Shown piece by piece: positions 7,572-15,904 of a stretch of 64,000 nucleotides of DNA (position 1 is its first letter; each line of letters begins with the position of its first letter). This stretch comes from Streptomyces sp. Y2F8-2 (GTDB taxonomy: Bacteria; Actinomycetota; Actinomycetes; Streptomycetales; Streptomycetaceae), in contig NZ_BNGS01000005.1 in assembly GCF_014905555.1 (NCBI RefSeq), forward strand, positions 124,001 to 188,000, written 5' to 3'. The notes beneath the pieces were generated by a model. That model was given only the letters and a program-made list of their open reading frames with translations, was not told the origin of the DNA and made no database searches. The position numbers and the translations under genes are program-made.

Positions 7572-8924
7572 GTGCTGCATGTCGCCGTCGTCGGCTCGGG
7601 TCCGAGCGGGGTCTACACCGCCCAGGGCCTGGTCCAGCAGGATCCACGGGTGCGCGTCGACGTTCTCGACCGCCTGCCGTGCCCGTACGGACTGGTGCGG
7701 TACGGCGTGGCCCCCGACCACGAGAAGATCAAGTCCCTGCAGAACAATCTGCGCACGGTCCTGGAGCACGAGCGGATCCGCTTTCTCGGCGGCGTCCGGG
7801 TGGGCGGGGGCGGGGTGCCGCCCGCCCGGCTGCGCGAGCTGTACCACGCGGTGGTCTACTGCGTGGGTGCCGCGACCGACCGGCATCTCGGCATCCCGGG
7901 CGAGGACCTGCCCGGCAGCTGGTCGGCCACCGAGTTCGTGTCCTGGTACAGCGCACACCCGGACTCCGTCGAGCAGGGCTTCCTGCACGACGCGCGGGCG
8001 GCCGTGGTGATCGGCGTCGGCAACGTCGCGGTCGACGTGACCCGGATGCTGGCCCGCGAGGTGGCGGACCTGAGCCCCACCGACATGCCGCAGGCGGCGC
8101 TCACCGCGCTGGCCGCCAACAAGGTCACGGAGATCCACATGGTGGGGCGGCGCGGCCCCTCCCAGGCCCGCTTCACCACCAAGGAACTGCGCGAGCTGGG
8201 CACTCTGCCGGACACCGACGTGGTCGTGGACGAGGGGGAGCTGGCGCTCGACCCGGCGTACGTCGATCCGTCAGGGCTGCCGGCCACCCAGCGCCGCAAC
8301 GTGGAGGTGCTGCGCGGCTGGGCCGCGACACCACCGAGCGGTGCGGCGCGGCGGATCCGGCTGCGGTTCTTCCTACGCCCGGTCGAAGTGCTGGCCGACG
8401 GGGGCCGGGTGGGCGCCGTGCGCTTCGAGCGGACGCTGCCCGACGGACAGGGCGGGGTCACCGGCAGCGGGCGGTTCGAGGACATCGAGGCGCAGATCGT
8501 GCTGCGTTCGGTGGGCTACCGCGGAGTGCCGCTGGAGGGCCTGCCGTTCGACGCGAAGACCGGCACCGTGCCGCACCGGGCGGGACGGGTGCTGCGCGAG
8601 GGGGAGGTCTCCCCCGGCGAGTACGTGGCGGGGTGGATCAAGAGGGGCCCGACGGGCGTCATCGGCTCGAACCGCCCCTGCGCGAAGGAGACGGTCACCT
8701 CCTTGCTCCAGGACGCGCCCGGCCTCGCCACCCGCGAGGTCCCGGACGACGCGCTCGCGGCCCTGCGGGCGGACGGGGTGCGGCCGGTCGAGTGGCCGGG
8801 ATGGCTGGCGATCGAGCGGGCTGAGGCGGCGCTCGGTGCGTCGCTGGGCCGGGGGGTGGTGAAACTCCCGGACTGGCAGTCGCTGATGGCCGCCGCGCAC
8901 GACACAGTCCCGCAACACCCCTGA
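7572..8924 (+). CDS. Ferredoxin-NADP+ reductase-like flavoprotein (FprA type)
   Basis: 450-residue FAD- and NADPH-binding oxidoreductase of the adrenodoxin-reductase/FprA family. The FAD-binding GSGPSG is at residues 8-13 and is followed by the family motif CPYGLVRYGVAPDH. The second dinucleotide site is VIGVGNVAVDVTRMLA near residue 148. The family diagnostic GWIKRGPTGVIGSN, which contacts FAD, is near residue 358. It would pass electrons from NADPH to a ferredoxin for P450s or other redox enzymes; no ferredoxin gene adjoins it. The GTG start has GAGGGAG upstream. Full family length. Confidence 0.9.
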   Translation: MLHVAVVGSGPSGVYTAQGLVQQDPRVRVDVLDRLPCPYGLVRYGVAPDHEKIKSLQNNLRTVLEHERIRFLGGVRVGGGGVPPARLRELYHAVVYCVGAATDRHLGIPGEDLPGSWSATEFVSWYSAHPDSVEQGFLHDARAAVVIGVGNVAVDVTRMLAREVADLSPTDMPQAALTALAANKVTEIHMVGRRGPSQARFTTKELRELGTLPDTDVVVDEGELALDPAYVDPSGLPATQRRNVEVLRGWAATPPSGAARRIRLRFFLRPVEVLADGGRVGAVRFERTLPDGQGGVTGSGRFEDIEAQIVLRSVGYRGVPLEGLPFDAKTGTVPHRAGRVLREGEVSPGEYVAGWIKRGPTGVIGSNRPCAKETVTSLLQDAPGLATREVPDDALAALRADGVRPVEWPGWLAIERAEAALGASLGRGVVKLPDWQSLMAAAHDTVPQHP

Positions 8925-8961
8925 AATCAACAAACTGTTCAAGGAGCTTACGTTCTCCCCC

Positions 8962-10341
8962 ATGTCCACCGTGCACCCCGTTGACGAAGTCCCCCCGATA
9001 CGCCAACTCGCCGCCTACGCCCTCCAACACGTCCTCGCCATGTACGCCGGCGCCGTGGCGGTGCCGCTGATCGTCGGCGGCGCCATGAAGCTGCCGGCCG
9101 CCGACCTGGCCTATCTCATCACCGCCGACCTGCTGGTGTGCGGCGTCGCGACCCTCATCCAGTGCGTCGGCTTCTGGCGCTTCGGCGTACGGCTGCCGAT
9201 CATGCAGGGCTGCACCTTCGCCGCCGTGTCCCCCATGGTGCTCATCGGGACGACGGGCGGCGGACTCCCCGCCGTCTACGGTTCGGTGATCGTCGCGGGC
9301 CTCGCGATCGTGCTGCTGGCGCCCGTCTTCGGCAGACTCCTGCGCTTCTTCCCGCCCCTCGTCACCGGTACGGTCATCCTGATCATCGGCCTGTCGCTGC
9401 TGCCGGTGGCCGGCAACTGGGCCGCCGGCGGCCAGGGTTCGAAGGACTTCGGAGAGCCGAGGAACCTGGCCCTCGCGGGCTTCGTCCTGCTGGTGGTGCT
9501 CGCGGTGCAGCGCTTCGCGCCGGCGTTCCTGAGCCGGATCGCGGTGCTGATCGGCATCGTGGTGGGGCTGGCGGTCGCGGTGCCGTTCGGCTTCACGGAC
9601 TTCGGCGGGGTGGGGCACGCCGACTGGGTCGGGATCAGCACGCCGTTCCACTTCGGTACGCCCGTCTTCAACGCCTCGGCGATCGCGTCCATGCTGGTGG
9701 TCGCGGTGGTGACGATGACCGAGACCACCGGCGACCTGATCGCGGTCGGCGAGATGACCGGCCGCAGGGCCGAGCCTCGCTCCCTCGCGGACGGCCTGAG
9801 GGCCGACGGGCTCTCGACCGTCCTCGGCGGTGTGTTCAACACCTTCCCGTACACGGCGTACGCCCAGAACGTCGGCCTGGTCGGCATGACCCGGGTGCGC
9901 AGCCGCTGGGTCGTGGCGGCCTCCGGCGGCATGCTCGTGCTGCTGGGTCTGCTGCCCAAGCTGGGCGCGGTGGTCGCGGCCGTCCCGGCGCCGGTGCTCG
10001 GCGGGGCGGGTCTGGTGATGTTCGGGACGGTCGCCGCGAGCGGACTGCGGACGTTGGCCGGCGTCGACTTCCGGGGCAACCACAACCTGACGGTGGTGGC
10101 GGTCTCGGTGGCGGTCGGCATGCTGCCGGTCGGGGTGCCGACGGTCTACGAGAAGTTCCCGGACTGGTTCCAGACGGTGATGAACAGCGGCATCAGCGCC
10201 GGTTGCCTGACCGCGATCGTATTGAATCTGCTCTTCAACCACCTGCCCTCGAAGGCCGGTTCAGCCGTCCTGGAGGCGGACGGCCTGCCGCGCGGCGGCG
10301 GCGAGGAGGGTGTCGAGGAGCCCAGGGAAGAGATCGTCTAG
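8962..10341 (+). CDS. NCS2 family nucleobase (uracil/xanthine) permease
   Basis: 459-residue transporter of the nucleobase:cation symporter-2 family with about 12-14 hydrophobic helices. The NCS2 signature QNVGLVGMTR lies at about residues 302-311, and the substrate-binding acidic helix VTMTETTGDLIAVGE is near 253-267. N-terminal QLAAYALQHVLAMYAG is typical. It imports uracil, xanthine or uric acid with protons; the exact substrate cannot be read. Unusually, the last 81 bp overlap the convergent ArsR gene, so the hydrophilic C-terminal tail (SKAGSAVLEADGLPRGG onward) is encoded opposite the ArsR C-terminus. Confidence 0.9.
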   Translation: MSTVHPVDEVPPIRQLAAYALQHVLAMYAGAVAVPLIVGGAMKLPAADLAYLITADLLVCGVATLIQCVGFWRFGVRLPIMQGCTFAAVSPMVLIGTTGGGLPAVYGSVIVAGLAIVLLAPVFGRLLRFFPPLVTGTVILIIGLSLLPVAGNWAAGGQGSKDFGEPRNLALAGFVLLVVLAVQRFAPAFLSRIAVLIGIVVGLAVAVPFGFTDFGGVGHADWVGISTPFHFGTPVFNASAIASMLVVAVVTMTETTGDLIAVGEMTGRRAEPRSLADGLRADGLSTVLGGVFNTFPYTAYAQNVGLVGMTRVRSRWVVAASGGMLVLLGLLPKLGAVVAAVPAPVLGGAGLVMFGTVAASGLRTLAGVDFRGNHNLTVVAVSVAVGMLPVGVPTVYEKFPDWFQTVMNSGISAGCLTAIVLNLLFNHLPSKAGSAVLEADGLPRGGGEEGVEEPREEIV

Positions 10342-10620
10342 GTCGTCCCTGCGCAAGCCGTTCATCTTGGCCGTGCCCCGGTAGACCTGCCGGATCACCC
10401 CGCTCTCGCGAAGCACCCGGAAGTGGTGCGTGGTGGTGGACTTGGTGACGGGCAGGTCGAAGTGCGAACAGGAGAGCTCGTCGCCGACGGCGGCGAGCTC
10501 CCGCACGATCCGCAGCCGCATGGGGTCGGACAGCGCGTGCAGCACGGCCTCCAGACGGATGTCCTCACGCACGGGGTGCGGAAGGTCGCGGCTGCCGAGA
10601 GCGGGGGCGGCGGGGGTCAC
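10261..10620 (-). CDS. ArsR family transcriptional regulator
   Basis: 119-residue winged-helix regulator. The HTH covers LEAVLHALSDPMRLRIVREL and the recognition region LPVTKSTTTHHFRVLRESG. It lacks the metal-binding ELCVCDL box of metal-sensing ArsR proteins and has a single cysteine (about Cys51, in ELSCSHFDL), so it may sense something by redox or by ligand rather than metal. GTG 10620 is preceded by TGGAGC. It faces an old yellow enzyme gene across an operator-like palindrome, and its 3' end overlaps the NCS2 gene by 81 bp. Confidence 0.87.
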   Translation of the reverse strand: MTPAAPALGSRDLPHPVREDIRLEAVLHALSDPMRLRIVRELAAVGDELSCSHFDLPVTKSTTTHHFRVLRESGVIRQVYRGTAKMNGLRRDDLDDLFPGLLDTLLAAAARQAVRLQDG

Positions 10621-10686
10621 AACAGCTCCAGTTCGTCCGGGGGTCCGTCCGGCGGGGCGTCCGGGAGACTCCCCTTCACGCCTTCA

Positions 10687-10742
10687 TCGTACGAGGACCA
10701 CCGTAGTTTGACATCCGCCGTACTACGACGGATATCGTACGA
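10687..10742 (+). promoter_or_regulatory. ArsR-OYE intergenic promoter and operator cluster
   Basis: Three palindromes are packed in 56 bp. ATCCGCCGTA-C-TACGACGGAT (10713-10733) has 9 of 10 matched pairs, and it is flanked by two copies of the perfect 8-mer TCGTACGA at 10687-10694 and 10735-10742. A TTGACA -35 element (10708-10713) abuts the large palindrome, and the likely -10 (GATATC/TATCGT, 10731-10738) overlaps its right end, so a bound repressor would block the rightward promoter of the OYE gene. Probably the binding site of the divergent ArsR protein. Confidence 0.6.
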
Positions 10743-10778
10743 CGGTCGTTGTCGGCACCGCACCGAATGGAGTCCGCC

Positions 10779-11858
10779 GTGAGCGCGCTCTTCGAACCCC
10801 TCACCCTGCGCGATGTGACGGTCCCGAACCGCCTCTGGATGCCTCCGATGTGCCAGTACTCGGCGGCCCCCGAGGGGCCTGCCACGGGCGCACCGACCGA
10901 CTGGCACTTCGCGCACTACGCGGCGCGCGCGACCGGCGGCACGGGACTGATCGTCGTCGAGGCGACGGCCGTCTCCCCCGAGGGCCGCATCTCCCCGTAC
11001 GACCTCGGCCTGTGGAGCGACACGCAGGTCGAGGCGTTCCAGCGGATCACAGGCTTCCTCAAGGAGCAGGGCACGACTCCGGCGGTCCAGCTCGCGCACG
11101 CCGGCCGCAAGGCGTCGACGGACCGGCCCTGGAAGGGCGGCGCGCCGGTCGGCGCCGATGCGTACGGCTGGCAGCCGCTCGCGCCGAGCCCGATGCCGTT
11201 CGACGCACGCCACCCCGTGCCGACGGAGCTGACCGTGACCGGTATCCAGGAGATCGTGGGGCGGTTCGCGGACGCGGCCCGCCGCGCCCTGGCCGCCGGC
11301 TTCGAGGTCGTGGAGATCCACGGCGCGCACGGCTACCTCATCAACGAGTTCCTCTCCCCGCACTCCAACCACCGCACGGACGCCTACGGCGGCTCGTACG
11401 AGAACCGCACCCGCTTCGCGCTCGAGGTCGTCGACGCGGTGCGGCAGGTGTGGCCGCAGGACAAGCCGCTCTTCTTCCGCGTCTCGGCCACCGACTGGCT
11501 GGACGAGGGCGGCTGGACGGCCGACGACACGGTCCGCTTGGCGGCCGACCTCAAGACGCACGGCGTGGACCTCCTCGACGTCTCGACCGGCGGCAACGCA
11601 GCGGGCGTCCGCATCCCGACGGGCCCCGGCTACCAGGTGCCCTTCGCCGCCCGGGTGAAGGCGGAGACGTCCCTGCCGGTGGCCGCGGTCGGACTCATCA
11701 CGGAACCCGAGCAGGCCGAGAAGATCCTGGTCAACGGGGAGGCGGACGCGGTGCTGCTGGGCCGCGAACTGCTGCGCAACCCCTCCTTCGCCCGCCTCGC
11801 GGCCCGCGAACTGGACGGCGAGGTGCGGATCCCGGACCAGTACCACCTTTCCGTCTGA
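10779..11858 (+). CDS. Old yellow enzyme family NADH:flavin oxidoreductase (YqjM-like)
   Basis: 359-residue FMN ene-reductase of the thermophilic-like/YqjM class. Diagnostic residues are visible: Cys25 in MPPMCQYSA, QLAHAGRKA near 107-115, the substrate-binding His181 and His184 in EIHGAHGYLINEF, and the SPHSNHRTDAYGGSYENR segment. It would reduce alpha,beta-unsaturated carbonyls, quinones or similar electrophiles with NAD(P)H. GTG 10779 with ATGGAG upstream is preferred over the upstream in-frame ATG because it gives the normal N-terminus. The divergent ArsR regulator and operator suggest electrophile- or redox-induced expression. Confidence 0.92.
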   Translation: MSALFEPLTLRDVTVPNRLWMPPMCQYSAAPEGPATGAPTDWHFAHYAARATGGTGLIVVEATAVSPEGRISPYDLGLWSDTQVEAFQRITGFLKEQGTTPAVQLAHAGRKASTDRPWKGGAPVGADAYGWQPLAPSPMPFDARHPVPTELTVTGIQEIVGRFADAARRALAAGFEVVEIHGAHGYLINEFLSPHSNHRTDAYGGSYENRTRFALEVVDAVRQVWPQDKPLFFRVSATDWLDEGGWTADDTVRLAADLKTHGVDLLDVSTGGNAAGVRIPTGPGYQVPFAARVKAETSLPVAAVGLITEPEQAEKILVNGEADAVLLGRELLRNPSFARLAARELDGEVRIPDQYHLSV

Positions 11859-11970
11859 TCCTGTCCTCCCCACCCGCGCGGACGTCGAGCGCGCCGGGGA
11901 CACGCCCGGCGGTGCGACCCCGGGCGTCGGCACATCGGCGACGGTCGGGCCGCGTGCGGCCGGTCGCGGG

Positions 11971-12558
11971 TCAGCCCGTCATCCGGCCCCACAGCGGCCC
12001 GAACCGCGCCCAGGCCTCGTCCCACTGCGCCATGCGCCGGCGTTCCAGGCGTTCACGCAGGATGCGTCCGCCCACGAACGGGACCGCCGCCGCGCCGGCC
12101 CCCGCCAGCAGCCCGACCATGGCCGCGCGGAGCTGCGCCTGGGACTCGGTGGCGGGCTGTGTCACCAGGGAGCCCTGGGGGTCCGTCCACACGGTGACGG
12201 CCGTGCCCGTGGGGCTGCCGGCGGCCACCCGGGCCTGCCCGGCGTGCGACGAGCCGTCTTCGCCCGTCCACCGCACCTTCGCCCACACCCGCTGAGCCCC
12301 GGCGGCGCCCCTCTGCGGGGCGTCCTGGGTGAGCAGGGCCACGACCGGGTGCCACTGCGCCCGCTCCTCGGCCAGCCCTCGCTCCACCGAGTGCGTCGCC
12401 GCCCACCCCGTCAGCACTCCCCCGACAACGGTCACGGCCCAGACCGCCGGCATCACCCAGGCCTCCAGCGCATCGCTGCGGCGCCGCAGCGGATTGCGCC
12501 GCCACCGCCACAGCCACACCCTGCGACCGCGGAACGTCATCGACGACAGCCACCTCAT
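11971..12558 (-). CDS. Rv1733c-like membrane protein
   Basis: 195-residue protein with two membrane helices, one near residues 35-60 (VMPAVWAVTVVGGVLTGWAA) and one near 155-175, separated by a roughly 90-residue extracytoplasmic segment with a mixed beta pattern. This layout, with a basic RRNPLRRRSD start, matches the Rv1733c family of actinobacterial membrane proteins, whose function is unknown. I chose ATG 12558 because GAGGAGG lies 9 bp upstream; ATG 12567 directly abuts that site. Confidence 0.7.
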   Translation of the reverse strand: MRWLSSMTFRGRRVWLWRWRRNPLRRRSDALEAWVMPAVWAVTVVGGVLTGWAATHSVERGLAEERAQWHPVVALLTQDAPQRGAAGAQRVWAKVRWTGEDGSSHAGQARVAAGSPTGTAVTVWTDPQGSLVTQPATESQAQLRAAMVGLLAGAGAAAVPFVGGRILRERLERRRMAQWDEAWARFGPLWGRMTG

Positions 12559-12831
12559 CGATGGCATCCTCCTCACGCATGCACGGACACCCCCCGACCG
12601 CCCTCCCATACGCGAGCGGGCCCGCCACTGCTCACCCGACGTCGGCCGGCCCTCGGGTTCACCGGCCCCCGCGCGAAGCCCTCAAGGCTCGCCCGTCGCC
12701 CGGCACGCTCCCTCCCCGCTGTCCGGAAACACGGCTCTGACCTGCAGTGACTCCGTCCACGGGGGTGACTGTCAGTGCCGGGGTGCAGACTGACCCATGT
12801 CTGGGACAACGGCGTTTCGGAGGTGGCCGGC

Positions 12832-13917
12832 ATGGCCGACGTACTGCTCACCGTGGGCACACGCAAAGGACTGTTCATCGCGCGGCGACGAGGCGGCGCC
12901 TGGGAGTTCGACGAAAGCCCGTACTTCAACGCACAGGCCGTCTACTCGGTGGCGATCGACACCCGCGGCGCCGCCCCGCGCCTGCTGGTCGGAGGCGGCA
13001 GCGCGCACTGGGGGCCCTCGGTCTTCCACTCCGACGACCTGGGCCGCACCTGGACGGAACCCGCGCGGCCCGCCGTCAAGTTCCCCAAGGACACCGGCGC
13101 TTCGCTGGAGCGTGTCTGGCAGCTGCACCCGGCCGTGGCGGAGCCGGACGTGGTGTACGCGGGCACGGAACCGGCCGCGCTGTACCGCTCCGAGGATCGC
13201 GGCGAGAGCTTCGAGCTGGTGCGCCCCCTGTGGGAGCACCCGACGCGCGACAAGTGGGTGCCGGGCGGAGGCGGCGAGGGCCTGCACACCGTGGTCACCG
13301 ACAGACGGGACCCCAAGGCCGTGACGGTCGCCGTGTCGACGGCCGGCGTCTTCCGCACCCGGGACGGCGGCGCGAGCTGGGAGCCGTCCAACTCCGGGGT
13401 CTCCGCGGTGTTCCTGCCCGATCCGAACCCCGAGTTCGGCCAGTGCGTGCACAAGATCGCCCAGGACGCGGCGGCTTTGGACCGGCTCTATCTGCAGAAC
13501 CACTGGGGGGTGTACAGAAGCGACGACGCGGGCGCCCACTGGACGGACATCGGCGAGGGTCTGCCGTCGACGTTCGGGTTCGCCGTGGCCGCCCATCCGC
13601 ACCGCGGGGACACGGCGTACGTCTTCCCGATCAACGCGGACGCGGACCGTGTCCCGGCCGACCACCGGTGCCGCGTGTTCCGGACGGCGGACGCGGGAAA
13701 GAGCTGGGAGCCGCTCACGGCGGGGCTGCCGACCGAGGACCACTACGGCACGGTCCTGCGGGACGCCCTGTGCACGGACGACGCGGACCCGGCGGGCGTC
13801 TACTTCGGCAACCGCAACGGCGAGGTCTACGCGTCGGCGGACGACGGTGACAGCTGGCAGCGGCTCGCCTCCCATCTGCCGGACGTGCTGTGCGTCCGGG
13901 CGGCGGTGATCGCCTGA
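12832..13917 (+). CDS. BNR/sialidase-like beta-propeller protein
   Basis: 361-residue protein with repeated Asp-box/BNR elements (S-x-D-x-G-x-T/S-W): HSDDLGRTW, RSEDRGESF, TRDGGASW, RSDDAGAHW, TADAGKSW and SADDGDSW. At least six blades predict a beta-propeller of the exo-alpha-sialidase/WD40-YVTN type. No signal peptide is present and the catalytic residues of true sialidases are not evident, so it is likely an intracellular enzyme or scaffold of unknown substrate. The ATG has GGAGGTGG upstream; a GTG 57 bp earlier is a weaker alternative. Confidence 0.8.
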   Translation: MADVLLTVGTRKGLFIARRRGGAWEFDESPYFNAQAVYSVAIDTRGAAPRLLVGGGSAHWGPSVFHSDDLGRTWTEPARPAVKFPKDTGASLERVWQLHPAVAEPDVVYAGTEPAALYRSEDRGESFELVRPLWEHPTRDKWVPGGGGEGLHTVVTDRRDPKAVTVAVSTAGVFRTRDGGASWEPSNSGVSAVFLPDPNPEFGQCVHKIAQDAAALDRLYLQNHWGVYRSDDAGAHWTDIGEGLPSTFGFAVAAHPHRGDTAYVFPINADADRVPADHRCRVFRTADAGKSWEPLTAGLPTEDHYGTVLRDALCTDDADPAGVYFGNRNGEVYASADDGDSWQRLASHLPDVLCVRAAVIA

Positions 13918-13992
13918 TCGGACATCAATGCGCCGGTTGAGGCCCCTGTTCGCCCGCCGCGCGATCATTCCCGGTCACCCATGGGTCACCGG

Positions 13993-14023
13993 TTGATCGC
14001 TGGTGCGCGCGCGGCAGTAGGGT
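13993..14023 (+). promoter_or_regulatory. Possible promoter for ung
   Basis: TTGATC (13993-13998) and TAGGGT (14018-14023), 19 bp apart, lie just upstream of GTG 14031. If used, transcription would start at or very near the start codon, giving a leaderless or nearly leaderless ung message. Weak match. Confidence 0.3.
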
Positions 14024-14030
14024 GACGCCC

Positions 14031-14708
14031 GTGGCACCACGACCGTTGCATGAAATCGTCGAAGCAGGCTGGGCGAAGGCCCTGGAGCCGGTGGCCGAAC
14101 GGATCGCCGCGATGGGAGACTTCCTGCGCGCGGAGATCGCCGCGGGGCGCACCTACCTCCCGGCGGGACCGAACGTCCTGCGGGCCTTCCAGCAGCCCTT
14201 CGACGAGGTCCGCGTCCTGATCGTCGGCCAGGACCCCTATCCCACACCGGGCCACGCTGTCGGGTTGTCGTTCTCCGTCGCTCCGGACGTACGGCCGCTG
14301 CCCGGCAGCCTGATCAACATCTTCCGGGAGCTGAACGCGGACCTGGGCCTGCCCCAGCCGTCCAACGGCGACCTCACCCCGTGGACCGGGCAGGGCGTGC
14401 TGTTGCTCAACAGGGCGCTCACCACGGCTCCGCGCCGTCCTGCGGCCCACCGCGGCAAGGGCTGGGAGGAGGTCACCGAGCAGGCGATCCGGGCGCTGGC
14501 CGGGCGCGGCAAGCCGCTGGTGTCCATCCTGTGGGGCCGCGACGCGCGCAATCTGCGCCCGCTGCTGGGCGATCTCCCGGCGATCGAGTCCGCGCACCCG
14601 TCCCCGATGTCGGCGGACCGGGGCTTCTTCGGCTCGCGGCCGTTCAGCCGGGCCAACGACCTGCTGATCCGGCAGGGTGGGCAGCCGGTGGACTGGCGTC
14701 TGCCGTGA
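14031..14708 (+). CDS. ung: Uracil-DNA glycosylase (family 1)
   Basis: 225-residue base-excision repair enzyme that removes uracil from DNA. The catalytic water-activating motif GQDPYPTPGHAVGLSFS is at about residues 66-82, and the minor-groove intercalation loop HPSPMSADRGFFGSRPFS, with the catalytic His, is near 189-206. Full family length. Start GTG 14031 is chosen from the family N-terminus (PLHEIVEAGWA follows closely); GTG 14022 would overlap the likely -10. The stop overlaps the start of the next gene by 4 bp (GTGA), so the two are translationally coupled. Confidence 0.95.
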   Translation: MAPRPLHEIVEAGWAKALEPVAERIAAMGDFLRAEIAAGRTYLPAGPNVLRAFQQPFDEVRVLIVGQDPYPTPGHAVGLSFSVAPDVRPLPGSLINIFRELNADLGLPQPSNGDLTPWTGQGVLLLNRALTTAPRRPAAHRGKGWEEVTEQAIRALAGRGKPLVSILWGRDARNLRPLLGDLPAIESAHPSPMSADRGFFGSRPFSRANDLLIRQGGQPVDWRLP

Positions 14709-15727
14709 CACCCTCCGGGCAGGGGTCCGTTCTGTCGGCGGATGTACCCGGCGCGGTGCCGGAAGCCGTGCTCGCCGTGGACTCCGGGGGCTCCGGCCTG
14801 CGGATCGCCCTCGCCCCGCGAGGCGGCCCGGCCTCGGCTGCGACGGTCCCACGCACGTCTGGGGAGCCGGTGCGCACCGGTGCCCGGGGGATCGATGCCG
14901 GGCATCTGCTGGAACTACTCCTGCCGATCGCACGGCGGCTGCTGGCGGACTCCGGTGGTGCCGAAGTACGGGCGGTCGCGGTCGGGACGGCAGGCCTGGC
15001 CACGCTGGGTGACGACCTGCGCGCCCGGCTTCCTGGCGCGCTGGCCCGTGAGCTCGGTGCACGCCGGGTGGCGCTGGTCGCGGACGCCGTCACCGCCTAC
15101 GCGGGCGCGCTCGGCGCACGCCCCGGCGCGGTGGTGGCGGCCGGCACCGGCCTGATCGCGCTCGGCACGGATCTGACGAGCTGGCACCGGGCGGACGGCT
15201 GGGGTCATCTGCTGGGCGACTGCGGCGGCGGCGCGTGGATCGGGCGGGCCGGGCTGGAGGCGGCGCTGCGCGCGCATGACGGGCGGCCCGGCGGTTCGGA
15301 GCGTCTGCTGGCGCGGGCCGAGGCGATGTTCGGCCCGGTCACCGGCCTGCCCGGCAAGGTGTACCCGCGCCCCGACCGGGCGGCGGTGCTGGCCTCGTTC
15401 GCTCCCGAAGTGGCCGCCTGTGCCGCGGACGACCCGGTCGCCGACGGCATCCTGGGGGCGGCCGCCCGGCACATGGCCGAGTCGGCGGCGGCCGTGTGCC
15501 CCGCCTCGGGCGAGCCCCGCGTCGCCCTCACCGGGGGCCTGTTCCGGGTGGGCGAGCCCCTTCTCGTACCGCTGCGGCGCGAGTTGGCGCGCCGGGTGCC
15601 GCAGGCTCGCCTGGTCCCCGCGGAGGGTGACCCCCTGTACGGCGCCGTACGCATCGCGCTCGCACTCGCGAACGATTCACTCACACTCCCCGACGACGAA
15701 CACCTGTTGCATGTCGTGACCGAATAG
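14705..15727 (+). CDS. BadF/BadG-type kinase, N-acetylglucosamine kinase-like
   Basis: 340-residue ASKHA-fold ATPase. The phosphate-1 motif VLAVDSGGSGLRIA is near residues 22-35, a second is AAGTGLIALG near 146, the GWGHLLGDCGGGAWIG segment (typical of N-acetylglucosamine kinases) is near 165-180, and the adenosine motif VALTGGLF is near 275. It would phosphorylate an amino sugar with ATP in the cytoplasm. GTG 14705 overlaps the ung stop. The pairing of a DNA repair enzyme and a sugar kinase has no obvious metabolic logic. Confidence 0.8.
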   Translation: MTPSGQGSVLSADVPGAVPEAVLAVDSGGSGLRIALAPRGGPASAATVPRTSGEPVRTGARGIDAGHLLELLLPIARRLLADSGGAEVRAVAVGTAGLATLGDDLRARLPGALARELGARRVALVADAVTAYAGALGARPGAVVAAGTGLIALGTDLTSWHRADGWGHLLGDCGGGAWIGRAGLEAALRAHDGRPGGSERLLARAEAMFGPVTGLPGKVYPRPDRAAVLASFAPEVAACAADDPVADGILGAAARHMAESAAAVCPASGEPRVALTGGLFRVGEPLLVPLRRELARRVPQARLVPAEGDPLYGAVRIALALANDSLTLPDDEHLLHVVTE

Positions 15728-15904
15728 AGCGAGTGATTCCCCTTGCCGGGAGAGGGAAGTTACGTCCTCGTACGCGGCGGATAAGTCACACCGTATCGAT
15801 CACTTCTCATCCGCACGTAACTCATCAGACAAAACCGGACGGATACCGCTCACCTGCACCCTCCCCGAACAGGGGAGCCCACAAAGCCAGTAGCATGCGG
15901 CGCC

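Noticed and set aside
13972..13991. GGTCACCCATGGGTCACC before ung
   Set aside because: Contains a 10-bp palindrome and a direct repeat of GGTCACC but lies between unrelated genes with no regulator; too little support.
15759..15821. GTTACGT and ACGTAAC inverted words upstream of the chelatase-fold gene
   Set aside because: Seven-base arms 49 bp apart; could be chance, and nothing else supports an operator.
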